Source of the DNA: Vibrio lentus
Lineage (GTDB): Bacteria > Pseudomonadota > Gammaproteobacteria > Enterobacterales > Vibrionaceae
Direction: 5' to 3'
DNA length: 64,000 bases
NCBI RefSeq assembly: GCF_030409755.1
Contig: NZ_JAUFQE010000002.1
Coordinates: 1,736,001 to 1,800,000, forward strand
The position numbers and the translations under genes were made by a program. Positions 54,416-64,000 of this stretch are shown piece by piece. The notes below the pieces were generated by a model. The model was given only the letters and a program-made list of their open reading frames with translations, did not search any database and was not told where the DNA came from. Positions within the stretch are counted from its first letter, which is position 1. Each line of letters starts with the position of its first letter.

Positions 54416-57400
54416 TTATTGCTCAGCTTCTTCGATAAGCTCTTGCACCGGAGATGCTGGTTTGTTTTGAGCAAAACCACGCAGGCCAACAACATGTACA
54501 TGTTCGTGGTCTTTGAAGACCTTACGAACCAGTTTGTAAGTCGTACCTTTCTCTGGGCTAATGTTCTCTGGCGCAGCAATCAGAAGTTGCATACCTAAAC
54601 GGTCACACAGTTCAAACAGCGTAGAAATCGACTTAGAATCCAGACGTGCGGCTTCATCAAGGAACAACAAACGACATGGAACGATGTCTTTACTGCGGAG
54701 TCGACGAGATTCCTCTTCCCAGCTCTGAATAACCATCAATAGGATTGACTGACCCGTACCGATCGCCTCACCCGTAGACAGTGCGCCCGATTCCGCTTGT
54801 AACCAACCATCTGAACCACGGTTAACTTCAACACTCAGCTCTAGGTAGTTACGGTAATCCAGCAGCTCTTCACCAAGAACTTGTGGAGAACGTTGACCCA
54901 TATCGATATGTGGGTTCACACGTTGGAACAGTTTCGCCATCGCTTCAGAGAAGGTAAAGCGCGTTGATTCGAACAAGTCTTTATGCTGCTCTTGTTGAGT
55001 CGCTAGACCTGATAGCAAGATCTCGTGGCTTTCACGGATCTTAACGTTCAAACGCACGCCCTTAACCTGACCAAAGTAGATGTTCGACAGACCTTGGTTG
55101 AGCATACGAATACGGTTCTGCTCACGCTGAATCGTTTTCTTGATGATGCTTGCTACAGATTCAGAGCTGATCGCTAAGCGGTTTTCACGCTGCGTCAGTT
55201 CTTCTGTTAGACGAGCAAGTTCAACTTCCATCTCTTCGATTGCTTCAACTGGATCATCCGTATGAATGATGTCTTGGCGAATGCGCTCACGAAGATGTTG
55301 GTAAACCGCAATGTAGAACAGAACTTTACGCTCTGGATGCGCGTTGTCTTCAGATAGACGCAGCGAATCACGTAGGTCTTCATTGTCAGACACAGCCAAA
55401 CGCAGTGCACCCAGTGATTTATCCGACATAGAGCGAAGCTCGCCTGCCGTTAGGTAAGCCAACTCACGTTTGTGCAGACGACGTTCAACATCATTCTCAC
55501 GCGCTAAACGAAGTACTGAACACCAACCCGCTTTCGCTGCAACAACGAAGGTACGAAGCTCGGTGTACTCTTTCTGTACTTTCTTAAGACGCTTAGCCAG
55601 TGCTTTCATCTCAAGTTCAGTCGACGTAATGGTACGCTCGTATTCACTCTTACGACCACGTGAAGTGTGCAAACGCTCGTGCAGTTCATCACGACGACGT
55701 ACAGCACGTTCTTCAGCGCCTTCATCAGCATTTACGCCAAACTCTTGAAGCTCTTGTTTGAACTCTTGAACCGTTTCTTGTTTCGCTTGATGTGAGCTCT
55801 TCAGTGCTGCCAATACTTGGTTGTACTGGTTCATCTGTTCACGAGCTTGCTTCAAGCCATCACGGCCTTTGGTTCTGGCTTGTTCTGCTTGAACCAACTT
55901 CGCTTTCAATTGCTCGCTCAGTTCGCTGCTCTTGTTAAGCAGGTCTACAGAATCCGCGTAAGCAAAGTAATGACGACGTTCAATCAAATCAGACAGAGCA
56001 AACACTTTGCCTTTCAAGCTTTGTAGAGCTTGGTCAGCTTGTTGGTATTGCGCTTCTAGTGCCTCGAACTGTTCAGGGTCAGCGTCAAGTGCTGAAACGA
56101 TCTGCTCTAAAGACGCCAATGCTTTACCATGGTTGTTCAGGTACGACTTCTCTTCACTCAAGCGCTCTAGCTGCGCTTCCAATTCAGCAAGACGTTCAAC
56201 CAATGTTTCATCTTCTAAAATACGAACCATTGGTGCTAATTTATCTAGCGCACCGATTGCCTGTTTGCTTTGTAGAAGCTGGCTACGTTGCTGTTGCTCT
56301 TTAGAGTTTAATTCAGCCAAAGAACGAACAATTTGGTTACGCTTATCACGAATAGACACTAGCGCCTGTTCAGGATCGGTGTTAAACGCAACGTGTAGGT
56401 GTTTAGCAACAAAGCTATTGAATGCTTGGTATAAGCGATTCAGCTTTTGTGCATCAAACGCCGCTTTCGCATGGTTTTCCACAACAACATCACGCTCTTC
56501 GCGTAATTTCTCTAATCGTTGCTCACGAGCAGCGCGACCAAACAGTGGGATCTCTGGGAAACGAGAGTAACGCATTTGGCGATCATTCAGCTGAACACAC
56601 ACGGCGCCTTCTAATTCGTCAGCATTGAATGAGCTGTCATCAAATGCATCGACATCGCCTTCAAGGATGTAAAGGTCGTCTGGGCAATCTTCAAGATCCA
56701 CCAGCTTCTCTTTAATACCATCAAGATCAGACACAACAATCGCGTGACGAGCCGGGCCATACATCGCACTGAAATACGGTGCATCGCCAATGGTAATGTC
56801 GTCATAGATCTCAGAAAGCAGCACACCACCAAGGGTATCCGCTAGGCCTTTCAAGCGAGGATCATTAGAACCACCCGGAGACGCTAAGCGTTCAATCTCT
56901 TGTTCAAGTTGCGCACGACGAGTCGCTAATTGATCTTTCGCGACCGCTTGAGATTTTTCGCCTTCAAGCACTTGCTGCATTTGAGTCATCACCGCTTGGC
57001 TATCTTCTAGCTCAGCATCCGTTTGATCTCTTAATGTCTCAAGCGCGTCGTTGGCAGTGATCCATGCTGGAGCAATTGACTCCAGTTTTTGAATTTCTTG
57101 ATCGTGATTTTGTTGAACACGACGTTGCTCGCTTTTCGCTTCACGCAGTTCTTCTTGAGCGTACTCAAGAGACTCGATCTGCATAGCATGACGTTCGCGT
57201 TCTTCATCAAAGATCGCTTCATCCGTGAGTAACACGTTGTGTTGCTTTTGGTATTCAGTCGCTAGCTCTTTAGCTTGACGCTGCTGCGCTACATCACGAG
57301 CCATATCGCGGTGCTGTGCACGCCACTGCTGTTCATTTTCAACAACGTGTTTTGCGTTGCGGCCTTTCTCTAACGCTTGTTTCGCGCCGTGAGAGGCATC

Positions 57401-58876
57401 TTTACGCTCAATATCGCCAACAATGCTTTTAACAAGAGACAGCGCTTTGTCGAACTGTGCAGAGGCAGCAGAAGACATGTCTAGCTTATGTTTAGTCGAC
57501 AGTAGCGTTTGAGTGCTTGATTCTTCTTGTGCTTTTAGCTCAGAAACCAAAGTTAATGCGCTTTCTGCGGTAATAGAGTCATCACCCAGCAACTGCTTAG
57601 TTTTTTCTAACGCTTGAACGGCTTGTTGGTATTGAAGTGCACGAGTCTGCTGAACATCCAACGCTTGTTGGTAGTCAGCAAGCTGAGTTTTCAGGCTATC
57701 CACTTCTTCTTCAGTAATGGTTGCCTGTTCTTCAGCAAGAAGTACTCGTTCTTGAGCTTCTTCAACCACCATCATCTGCTCTTCTAGACGCTCATTAAGC
57801 TCTTCTAAATCTTCGCTGTAGCGAGCAATTTTCTCTTGCTGACGAAGTGCAGTTTGAACCAACTGAAGATGATCCGAAGCTGCTTGATAATCTTGCTCAA
57901 GAGCAGATTCTTGATCAACCAATTGCTCCAACTCTTCTTGAACTCGATTCAACAGGTTGTTTTGATTAAGCAAGGTTTCACGTGAGCCCAACAGTTCGCC
58001 ACGGAACTTCATGGTTTGATCAAGCTTATTACGGCGATCATTCGCATGGCGCATGTAATCCGCTGCCACGTAATTGGTCGATTCTGTGATCAAGTGTTTG
58101 AACAAGTCACGATCCGACTGAGTCGTTTTGATCGCTTCAAGTGTCATACGGTTTTCGCGAAGTGCTGATTCCATGTCTTGGAATGCTTTCTTCACACCAC
58201 CATTTTGTGGCAGAAGGTAATCACGTAGCGAACGCGTAATTGCACTTGAGATACCACCATAAAGCGATGCTTCAATCAGACGGTAGAACTTAGAACGGTC
58301 GCTGCTGTTACGCAGTTTCTTCGGTACCACACCGTATTCAAACATCTGTGAGTGGTAATCAACAATCGAAGAGAAAGCTTTAAAGTGCGCGCCTTCGTAT
58401 TGTGCTACCGCCGCTTTCACGTCATTTAACTGGCATACGCGAGCATGGCTGTCTGAAACGTTCTGAATCAAAACATCGGTTGGTTTCACATGGCTTGGGA
58501 GGCCTTGGATAACAAACGGTTTGATGTCTACTTTCTTGTCACGACCCGCTACTTGCTGCAGTTTTACCGCAAACAATAGGCGCTGGTTACGAGAGTTCAC
58601 AACATCTAACGCCGCATAACACGCGCCAGGTTGAAGCTTACCGTAAAGACCTTTGTCACGAGAAGACTGTGAACTGCCGGCTTCCGTTGTATTACGGAAG
58701 TGCAGAAGGCTTTGGTCAGGAATTAACGCTGTAATGAATGCCGCCATTGTGGTCGACTTACCCGCACCGTTACCGCCAGAAAGCGTTGTAACCAATCCAT
58801 CAATATCAAAGGTACGCGCAAAGAAGCCGTTCCAGTTGATCATGGTTAATGATTGATACTTACCTCTTTCAATCAT
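54416..58876 (-). CDS. mukB: Chromosome partition protein MukB
   Basis: SMC-like ATPase of 1486 residues that, with MukE and MukF, compacts and segregates the chromosome. Walker A is GNGAGKS (35-41); long coiled coils run at about 290-650 and 850-1110, with the hinge in the middle (around 660-790); the signature and Walker B region are in the C-terminal head ([16 protein letters not shown] and [12 protein letters not shown]). The start overlaps the mukE stop by four bases (ATGA). Confidence 0.97.
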   Translation of the reverse strand: MIERGKYQSLTMINWNGFFARTFDIDGLVTTLSGGNGAGKSTTMAAFITALIPDQSLLHFRNTTEAGSSQSSRDKGLYGKLQPGACYAALDVVNSRNQRLLFAVKLQQVAGRDKKVDIKPFVIQGLPSHVKPTDVLIQNVSDSHARVCQLNDVKAAVAQYEGAHFKAFSSIVDYHSQMFEYGVVPKKLRNSSDRSKFYRLIEASLYGGISSAITRSLRDYLLPQNGGVKKAFQDMESALRENRMTLEAIKTTQSDRDLFKHLITESTNYVAADYMRHANDRRNKLDQTMKFRGELLGSRETLLNQNNLLNRVQEELEQLVDQESALEQDYQAASDHLQLVQTALRQQEKIARYSEDLEELNERLEEQMMVVEEAQERVLLAEEQATITEEEVDSLKTQLADYQQALDVQQTRALQYQQAVQALEKTKQLLGDDSITAESALTLVSELKAQEESSTQTLLSTKHKLDMSSAASAQFDKALSLVKSIVGDIERKDASHGAKQALEKGRNAKHVVENEQQWRAQHRDMARDVAQQRQAKELATEYQKQHNVLLTDEAIFDEERERHAMQIESLEYAQEELREAKSEQRRVQQNHDQEIQKLESIAPAWITANDALETLRDQTDAELEDSQAVMTQMQQVLEGEKSQAVAKDQLATRRAQLEQEIERLASPGGSNDPRLKGLADTLGGVLLSEIYDDITIGDAPYFSAMYGPARHAIVVSDLDGIKEKLVDLEDCPDDLYILEGDVDAFDDSSFNADELEGAVCVQLNDRQMRYSRFPEIPLFGRAAREQRLEKLREERDVVVENHAKAAFDAQKLNRLYQAFNSFVAKHLHVAFNTDPEQALVSIRDKRNQIVRSLAELNSKEQQQRSQLLQSKQAIGALDKLAPMVRILEDETLVERLAELEAQLERLSEEKSYLNNHGKALASLEQIVSALDADPEQFEALEAQYQQADQALQSLKGKVFALSDLIERRHYFAYADSVDLLNKSSELSEQLKAKLVQAEQARTKGRDGLKQAREQMNQYNQVLAALKSSHQAKQETVQEFKQELQEFGVNADEGAEERAVRRRDELHERLHTSRGRKSEYERTITSTELEMKALAKRLKKVQKEYTELRTFVVAAKAGWCSVLRLARENDVERRLHKRELAYLTAGELRSMSDKSLGALRLAVSDNEDLRDSLRLSEDNAHPERKVLFYIAVYQHLRERIRQDIIHTDDPVEAIEEMEVELARLTEELTQRENRLAISSESVASIIKKTIQREQNRIRMLNQGLSNIYFGQVKGVRLNVKIRESHEILLSGLATQQEQHKDLFESTRFTFSEAMAKLFQRVNPHIDMGQRSPQVLGEELLDYRNYLELSVEVNRGSDGWLQAESGALSTGEAIGTGQSILLMVIQSWEEESRRLRSKDIVPCRLLFLDEAARLDSKSISTLFELCDRLGMQLLIAAPENISPEKGTTYKLVRKVFKDHEHVHVVGLRGFAQNKPASPVQELIEEAEQ

Positions 58877-59673
58877 GCATCACCTTCTACTTTGTTCTGT
58901 TCGCCAAGGTTTGATTCATCATCAAAGCCGGCTTGATCGTTAAAAATGTCTTGCTGACCGTTTTCGTCTACGTCTAGTTCTGATGCGGCTTCTGCCTGCT
59001 CTTCATTTAGCAAGCTGCCTTGGTTTGGCTCTTGTGTATGAACCACGGCTTCACCATCACGGATAAGACGTAACTGAGCTTCTTTCATGTCGTCGCCAAC
59101 ACGAACATCAGCACCAAAACGGAACACCGCTTCACTGATTCGGAATTTGCCCGTTTCACCAATCGCAATCAACATGCCGAGACGGCGTAAACGACGTAAA
59201 GATGTGCGTACTTTTTCAAAGAGCTTTTCTTTATCCAAGTCAGAACCCGAAGCTCGGTTCGTCGCCAGTTTCATCAGTTTTTTCTCATCAGCTAGCGAAA
59301 TCAGTTCATCAAATAGCTCATGATTAGTAAAAATACCTTCGTGGGCTAAACGCTCTGGGCTTAGGTACAAAAAACACAATACCTTGCCAACGAGCATATC
59401 GAGCTCAGACAAAACACTTCGGCCAATCAAAGACGTAGAACGCGGGCGCAGATAGAAGAAACCTTCAGGCGCTTTCACGAGTTCCGTGTTGTAGCGTTGG
59501 TAAAAATGCTGAAGTTCTACTTCGAAATCAGAAAGCAACGCGTGGTTGTCTAAATCTTCTGTTGAAACATGCTTACCTGAACGCAGCATGCTATCTAGCG
59601 CAGGGAACAACGGGTTCGCTATCGCTTTTACCAGTTTCTCTGGCATGTAATCATCAGTACTTGTTAATGACAT
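58873..59673 (-). CDS. mukE: Chromosome partition protein MukE
   Basis: Non-SMC subunit of the MukBEF condensin. The start is set at ATG 59673 ([17 protein letters not shown]) to match the family; an in-frame start six residues upstream is less likely. The conserved core [20 protein letters not shown] is clear. The C-terminal tail, rich in Glu, Asp and Asn, is longer than in E. coli (about 266 versus 234 residues). It overlaps mukF by 20 bases and mukB by four. Confidence 0.96.
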   Translation of the reverse strand: MSLTSTDDYMPEKLVKAIANPLFPALDSMLRSGKHVSTEDLDNHALLSDFEVELQHFYQRYNTELVKAPEGFFYLRPRSTSLIGRSVLSELDMLVGKVLCFLYLSPERLAHEGIFTNHELFDELISLADEKKLMKLATNRASGSDLDKEKLFEKVRTSLRRLRRLGMLIAIGETGKFRISEAVFRFGADVRVGDDMKEAQLRLIRDGEAVVHTQEPNQGSLLNEEQAEAASELDVDENGQQDIFNDQAGFDDESNLGEQNKVEGDA

Positions 59674-60991
59674 TTGCTTGTACCTTTGCACCGAAATCGT
59701 TGATTGCCTGCCAATCTGGCTGAATAGCCTGATAGTCAGACGCTGAGTAACCTAAGCGCACGGCTTGGTCGACAACAATTCTGGCTAAATCAAAATGGTG
59801 TGTGCGAGGGTGTGCTGCGAGGTAATCGCGCAGCACAAGACCAAGATCTATTGGCGCACCTTGCTGTTTGTGAGCTTTTAACATCTCTGCAATTCGGTCT
59901 GAAAGCAGATCGTTCACTTGCTCGAATTCTTCGTACTCTACGTCGATTGGCGCTTGCCCCATCACTTCGTCATCACGAAGCACCAAGGCTTCATCACGAA
60001 GATCGGTGAGCTTTTCAGCATCGGCATAAGTCAGTAACCAAGGCGCATCAAAGTAGTCGGTAACCGACTGACGCAAGCGCTGGCTAAAGGCACGGTTTTT
60101 ATCCATATCAATCGCGGTACGGATAAACTTATGCACGTGACGGTCATAACCGATCCATAAGTCGATCGCCTGTTGGCCCCAACTTGTGATTCGATCGAGT
60201 TTCATTTGCAAACCAAACAAGGTTTCGCCTACGAACTCGAGTTCATCATCACCGTACACAATTTCTTGAATATCGAGGATCTGGGTTTGCAGTTCGTCAC
60301 CGGCCGCTTGCAAGGTGTCTTGCAATTCTTTTAGCGTAGCTGAGGTTTCCGATAGCAAATACTCACAGTTATTGATCGCTTCTCGCCAATCTTTATTAAG
60401 CAGATCAGCGATTTGCTGTTTGACGGTTTGTTGCTGCTCGTCCATCACACGCTGGTTTAAATCGATCTGATCGAAGATCTCACCCACTGAATATTTCAAA
60501 ACGCCATAAACGTTCTTTTGCCAGTGGCCAGGTGTTCCGCCTTTTTGCGCAGCTTCAATCGCTTTAGCCATCTCATCTGCAACCATCGAAAGTTGAATCG
60601 ACAGTTTTAACTTAGAGAATTGACGGTGACGTAAGTAATAATCTGAAATTCCGATCGCAAGTGGAGAAAGACGGTAAATACTTGCACCGTCGGTGATCTC
60701 ACTAGTAAAACGACTGATCAGTTTTTGTTTAACCAACTCGTTGATAGCGTTGTTTGCACGGAATGCAGACGCTTCGCCGGTATCTTCAAACAGACGAGTG
60801 ACAATGGTAAATGCATCGTGCAATTCACCTTCACCTAGTTCTTCATCGAACCTTTCATTGCTTAGCACTGCGATAGCAATCAAAAATGCTAAACGCTCTG
60901 GCGGCAAGTTTAATGAAAAGTCATGCTGCTTGACCCAGCCTACCAACTCATCAATTGGCTGCTCTTCGGCAGTTTGAGTCATTTCACTCAT
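59654..60991 (-). CDS. mukF: Chromosome partition protein MukF
   Basis: Kleisin subunit of MukBEF. N-terminal winged-helix dimerisation domain, then a four-helix bundle that binds the MukB neck, and C-terminal winged helix ([21 protein letters not shown]) that touches the MukB cap. 445 residues, close to E. coli (440). It starts the mukFEB operon; cmoM is read in the same direction just upstream with a 125-base gap. Confidence 0.97.
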   Translation of the reverse strand: MSEMTQTAEEQPIDELVGWVKQHDFSLNLPPERLAFLIAIAVLSNERFDEELGEGELHDAFTIVTRLFEDTGEASAFRANNAINELVKQKLISRFTSEITDGASIYRLSPLAIGISDYYLRHRQFSKLKLSIQLSMVADEMAKAIEAAQKGGTPGHWQKNVYGVLKYSVGEIFDQIDLNQRVMDEQQQTVKQQIADLLNKDWREAINNCEYLLSETSATLKELQDTLQAAGDELQTQILDIQEIVYGDDELEFVGETLFGLQMKLDRITSWGQQAIDLWIGYDRHVHKFIRTAIDMDKNRAFSQRLRQSVTDYFDAPWLLTYADAEKLTDLRDEALVLRDDEVMGQAPIDVEYEEFEQVNDLLSDRIAEMLKAHKQQGAPIDLGLVLRDYLAAHPRTHHFDLARIVVDQAVRLGYSASDYQAIQPDWQAINDFGAKVQANVINKY

Positions 60992-61116
60992 TGTGGTTCC
61001 TGTTACTGTTTTTCGTAATATCGAACATGTTAGATATTACGCCTATTTCTTTATGACGCGGGCTTCTTACGATTGCATAGCGCATGTTGTGGCTTCTTTT
61101 ACCACATTCACCGCTG

Positions 61117-61902
61117 CTATTGCGCAGGTTTTTGAGCCCAAACGTGAATATAACGGCCTAGTGACAGATATGGCTCTTGGCGACATAGCTGTTTTTCTAG
61201 TTCCAATACATCTTCAAATTGGTAATCGCCCATGTACTCCATATTACCTATGTAGTCACTGAAGGAACGAATGCCTGATTTACCACAGATTTCTAGACCA
61301 GCGTCTTCTATCCATTGATAAACCTCTTCTGGCTTCAAGCCTTTTTGTGGTTGCAGCTTAAACCGTTTTCGATGTGGCATCCCATTCAATACATGAGGAA
61401 TGTTGCCACAAATCACATTTTTCAGGACTAATCCGTGGTGGTTGTAAAACATTATCGAGGCAACGCCACCGGGTTTTACTTGTTCCAGTAATAAATCAAG
61501 CGCCTCTTTAGGATCTGCGAGCCATTCCATTACGGCATGAAACATCACAAAATCGACTTGGCCTTCAAGGTGTTCTGCCACTTTTTGTACCGGAGAATGA
61601 ATAAACCGATACTGTTCTAACAAACCCGCTTCGTTGATACTTTCTTGTGCAAGCTTAAGCATCTCAGAAGAGAGATCACACAGAGAGACGTTATGCCCTA
61701 ACGACGCAATTTTTTGCGACATCTGTGCAAGACCACCTCCAGCATCAAGAACATGCAGAGGCGAAGCTGAATGGTCAAATTTGCTCAAAGCTTGTTCTAA
61801 ATCTTCCCATACGATGATCTGACGGATCTCTCCTTTGTCAGAGCCGTAAATATTTTTTGCAAATTTGTGGGCAATATCGTCGAAATTACGGTCTTCAGTC
61901 AC
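61117..61902 (-). CDS. cmoM: tRNA 5-carboxymethoxyuridine methyltransferase CmoM (SmtA)
   Basis: Methylates cmo5U to mcmo5U in tRNA. SAM-dependent fold: HVLDAGGGLAQMSQKIASLG at about 49-68, then MFHAVMEWLADPKEAL. The N-terminus NFDDIAHKFAKNIYGSDKG is typical of CmoM. 261 residues; start GTG 61902. Its place before mukFEB is conserved with E. coli. The other two genes of this pathway, cmoA and cmoB, are also in this window. Confidence 0.94.
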   Translation of the reverse strand: MTEDRNFDDIAHKFAKNIYGSDKGEIRQIIVWEDLEQALSKFDHSASPLHVLDAGGGLAQMSQKIASLGHNVSLCDLSSEMLKLAQESINEAGLLEQYRFIHSPVQKVAEHLEGQVDFVMFHAVMEWLADPKEALDLLLEQVKPGGVASIMFYNHHGLVLKNVICGNIPHVLNGMPHRKRFKLQPQKGLKPEEVYQWIEDAGLEICGKSGIRSFSDYIGNMEYMGDYQFEDVLELEKQLCRQEPYLSLGRYIHVWAQKPAQ

Positions 61903-62017
61903 GGCTACTTGAGTTATTATGTCCTATCGTGCCTGCTATTCTGTCACAGGAATTTCAGGAATAAAGAGGCGATGTCTCTTTTTACTACTAAGTGATGTTT
62001 TTTCGGACTATTCGGAT

Positions 62018-62872
62018 ATGTTTGAGCTGAAAAAAGTAGTGTCTTCGCTATTGATGCCACTGCCAGCAATGTTAATTCTCGCTTTTCTGGGTTTAGCCCT
62101 AGTGATGTTTACTACCAAAAGGAAGACTGGTTGCCTAATTACCCTTTCAGCCCTCTGTGGTATTTTCCTAATCGCTTTCCAACCAGTTTCTAGTCAACTT
62201 TTAATGCCAATGGAAAGGCAACACACTGCATTTTTACCCGTCGATGAAACCGTCGATTATGTAATGGTTCTCGGAAGTGGTCACGTCGTCGATGATCAAA
62301 TACCACCTACATCGGAGCTTAGCCGCACAGGTTTAATGCGCTTAAGTGAAGGGATCCGCATTCTACGCCTCTACCCTGGAGCGAAACTTATTTTGTCTGG
62401 CTATGGGGCAGGCACTGAAGTGAGCAACGCAAGAATGATGGCTAAGGTCGCGCTAGCACTCGGTGTCGCAAAACCCGATATCATTCTGCTTGAAACCGCA
62501 AAAGATACGTGGGAAGAAGCTCGCCAAGCCGCTGCATTCGTGAAAAACAAAAGAATGGTGCTCGTGACTTCAGCAAGCCACATGACTCGCGCACTTAATG
62601 AATTCAATGCCGCTGGCATGAAACCATTACCCGCTCCAACCAACTACCTTGCACAAGAAGGGATTGTTGAACCTTGGAATAAGTACATGCCAAAAGCACT
62701 CTATCTTGAACAAACAGAGCGTTACTGGCACGAAACAATGGGATTGGTTTGGCAGAGCCTACGTGATTGGCTAGACACAAGCAGCGACCCAGTTGAAGAA
62801 CCGATTGTTCTTCCTGCTGCTTCTAGCTTAGTCGATGAAAACGGCGCAGCTTCTGCAGCGCAACCTCAATAA
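62018..62872 (+). CDS. elyC: Envelope biogenesis factor ElyC-like (DUF218/YdcF family)
   Basis: Inner-membrane protein with a DUF218 domain, needed for normal peptidoglycan assembly at low temperature in E. coli. The start is ATG 62018 (MFELKKVVSSLLMPL); the longer frame from 61919 is not convincing. Two helices at about 10-31 and 36-56, then the DUF218 core: YVMVLGSGH, then RLYPGAKLILSGYG, and LVTSASHMTRAL. About 284 residues, against 259 in E. coli; the C-terminal Ala/Ser-rich tail is an addition. It is divergent from cmoM, as in E. coli. Confidence 0.9.
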   Translation: MFELKKVVSSLLMPLPAMLILAFLGLALVMFTTKRKTGCLITLSALCGIFLIAFQPVSSQLLMPMERQHTAFLPVDETVDYVMVLGSGHVVDDQIPPTSELSRTGLMRLSEGIRILRLYPGAKLILSGYGAGTEVSNARMMAKVALALGVAKPDIILLETAKDTWEEARQAAAFVKNKRMVLVTSASHMTRALNEFNAAGMKPLPAPTNYLAQEGIVEPWNKYMPKALYLEQTERYWHETMGLVWQSLRDWLDTSSDPVEEPIVLPAASSLVDENGAASAAQPQ

Positions 62873-62964
62873 ACTAAGCTAATCAGTAACTCTGCGAATG
62901 AGTAAAACTGAGTAACCTAGTAAGTTGCAGCTGTTCAATTCGTTAATTGTAAAAACCAAGTAAT

Positions 62965-63000
62965 AAAAAGCCGAGACATCAATGACGCCTCGGCTTTTTT
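62965..63000. terminator. Bidirectional terminator between elyC and the TorR-like gene
   Basis: Stem AAAAAGCCGAG / CTCGGCTTTTT with a 13-base loop; T-run on both strands. Serves the convergent elyC (+) and response-regulator (-) genes. Confidence 0.85.
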
Positions 63001-63040
63001 ACGTTCAAATTTTGTTGCTGACTAGAACTCCCGAAGAGAA

Positions 63041-63754
63041 TCAGTCACCAGCAAACATGTAACCTTCACCGTGAACCGTCACAAAGATTTGTGGGTTCTT
63101 AGGGTCGAACTCCATCTTCGCACGCATGCGACGGATTAGCACGTCGATGGTTCGATCATTTGGAGCATCCACTCGGTGGCTGATCATGTTCAAAATACGT
63201 TCGCGACTTAACACTTGGTTAGGGTAAGAAGAAAGCGCAACGAGCAGCTCATATTCTGCTTTAGTCAGCTTAACTGGCTCACCATTTTTACTTAAAGCAC
63301 GACGAGGGATATCAAACGTCCACTCACCAAAACGAACCACAGATTCGTCTTCAGCTTCAACTGCCGTACCAACCGCGGTTTTGCGAGCCGCAGCAATACG
63401 CCAAAGTAAGTTTTTAACTCGAACTAATAACTCGCGAAGTTCGAAGGGTTTAGTAACATAATCGTCTGCGCCCATTTCTAGGCCTACAATTTTGTCGATG
63501 CTATCCGTGCGTCCAGTAACTAAAATAATCCCAATGTCCGATTGACTGCGTAATTCGCGAGTTAGCATCAATCCATCTTCGCCTGGTAAGTTGATGTCTA
63601 GCATAATGAGATCAACGTTGTTTTCTTCCAACACGTTTCTCATCTGAGCGCCGCTTTCCGCTTCGCTCACTGTGTAACCTTCGTTCTGGAAATATCCAAC
63701 CAGCTTACTTCGGGTTACCACATCATCTTCTACGACTAATACGTGATAGCTCAT
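63041..63754 (-). CDS. torR: OmpR-family response regulator, TorR-like
   Basis: DNA-binding response regulator of 237 residues, closest in pattern to TorR, which activates trimethylamine N-oxide respiration genes. Receiver domain: acidic pair E9-D10, acceptor D53 (MLDINLPGEDGLMLTREL), and the run ILVTGRTDSIDKIVGLEMG, matched to TorR more than to ArcA. C-terminal winged helix ends with VTVHGEGYMFAG. The cognate sensor TorS and TorT are not in the window, although the upstream side may continue them. The name rests on pattern only. Confidence 0.8.
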   Translation of the reverse strand: MSYHVLVVEDDVVTRSKLVGYFQNEGYTVSEAESGAQMRNVLEENNVDLIMLDINLPGEDGLMLTRELRSQSDIGIILVTGRTDSIDKIVGLEMGADDYVTKPFELRELLVRVKNLLWRIAAARKTAVGTAVEAEDESVVRFGEWTFDIPRRALSKNGEPVKLTKAEYELLVALSSYPNQVLSRERILNMISHRVDAPNDRTIDVLIRRMRAKMEFDPKNPQIFVTVHGEGYMFAGD

Positions 63755-63976
63755 CTACACCACTTTTCTTATTTAATAGTTTCAGTAACCATTCTATTCA
63801 TAACTAGTAACAATTCTAGTGGTACAGCAGATAAAAGCGAGAAACATGAATCTTTTTTGATACAAGACAATCTAAAACCTTGCTATTTATCGTCCATCGC
63901 AATTCAATATAGGCATTACGACTAACGAGTCACTTTGCGTTTAGCAAATAACCTTGTTATTGAGCCTTGGTGTGCT

Positions 63977-64000
63977 TATACCCAAATGACTTCGCGATGC
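63977..64000 (+). repeat. Possible start of a vibrio intergenic repeat at the window edge
   Basis: TATACCCAAATGACTTCGCG resembles the end of a known class of vibrio short intergenic repeats that start TATACCCAA, by memory. Only 24 bases are in the window, so it cannot be confirmed. Confidence 0.3.

Noticed and set aside
56007..56570. 187-residue frame on the + strand inside mukB
   Set aside because: Antisense of the coiled-coil region; Ser/Cys/Arg-rich and without a recognisable fold.
61919..62017. 33-residue N-terminal extension of the ElyC-like protein
   Set aside because: It puts polar, Cys-containing sequence before the membrane helices and is not family-like; ATG 62018 fits better.

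Overview
This window is a contiguous piece of a gammaproteobacterial chromosome, almost certainly Vibrio chromosome 1. The gene content and order are typical of the genus: ruvCAB, aspS, cydABX-ybgE, ybgC-tolQRAB-pal-cpoB, nadA, cmoAB, cmoM-mukFEB with elyC divergent, alaE, gltS and a TorR-like regulator. Proteins are of vibrio type throughout, base composition looks even and moderately AT-rich, and no phage, insertion sequence, integron or CRISPR is visible. The species cannot be fixed from sequence reading alone. Some 56 protein genes are supported, including one 35-residue gene (cydX) that a length cut-off would miss, plus one tRNA-Ser(GGA).

Layout. Positions 1-6.6 kb hold an OmpR-type two-component pair, a PLP enzyme of the D-cysteine desulfhydrase/ACC deaminase family, a secreted dienelactone-hydrolase-like protein, a D-amino-acid dehydrogenase and a LysR regulator. 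Positions 6.7-12.2 kb hold a divergent catabolic locus: TRAP transporter plus HAD phosphatase on one side, glycerophosphodiester phosphodiesterase plus GlpR-like DeoR regulator on the other, suggesting uptake and breakdown of a phosphorylated glycerol compound or related organic acid. Positions 12.3-18.5 kb are the least understood: a DHH phosphoesterase, two uncharacterised membrane proteins, a non-lipidated MltC-like lytic transglycosylase and three lipoproteins (two LPP20-like and one CsgG/LpoB-like). From 19 to 30 kb come gltS, tRNA-Ser, alaE, a large hybrid histidine kinase, a YecA-family protein, a K+ channel, nadA and the start of the Tol-Pal block. Tol-Pal and cyd fill 27.5-36.4 kb, then ruvB, ruvA, an inserted chemoreceptor gene, ruvC and aspS to 42.9 kb. 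From 43 to 49.6 kb lie a DUF72 gene, cmoA-cmoB, and a three-gene module (retropepsin-like lipoprotein, inactive-transglutaminase/7TM protein, ATP-grasp ligase). From 49.9 to 64 kb are a 1409-residue formate dehydrogenase fusion, mukBEF, cmoM, elyC and a TorR-like regulator.

How the genes work together. Tol-Pal (with CpoB and YbgC) couples outer-membrane constriction to division; CydABX is the high-oxygen-affinity terminal oxidase, and a perfect FNR box lies in its upstream region; RuvABC resolves Holliday junctions; MukBEF compacts the chromosome; CmoA, CmoB and CmoM build the wobble uridine cmo5U/mcmo5U.

The best candidates for undescribed biology are the lipoprotein/lytic-transglycosylase cluster (13.3-18.5 kb) and the aspartic-peptidase-like/7TM/ATP-grasp module (46.3-49.6 kb). 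The TRAP-GDPD-GlpR-like locus is a plausible new substrate pathway. All family assignments are from reading motifs and from memory of the families; no database search was run.
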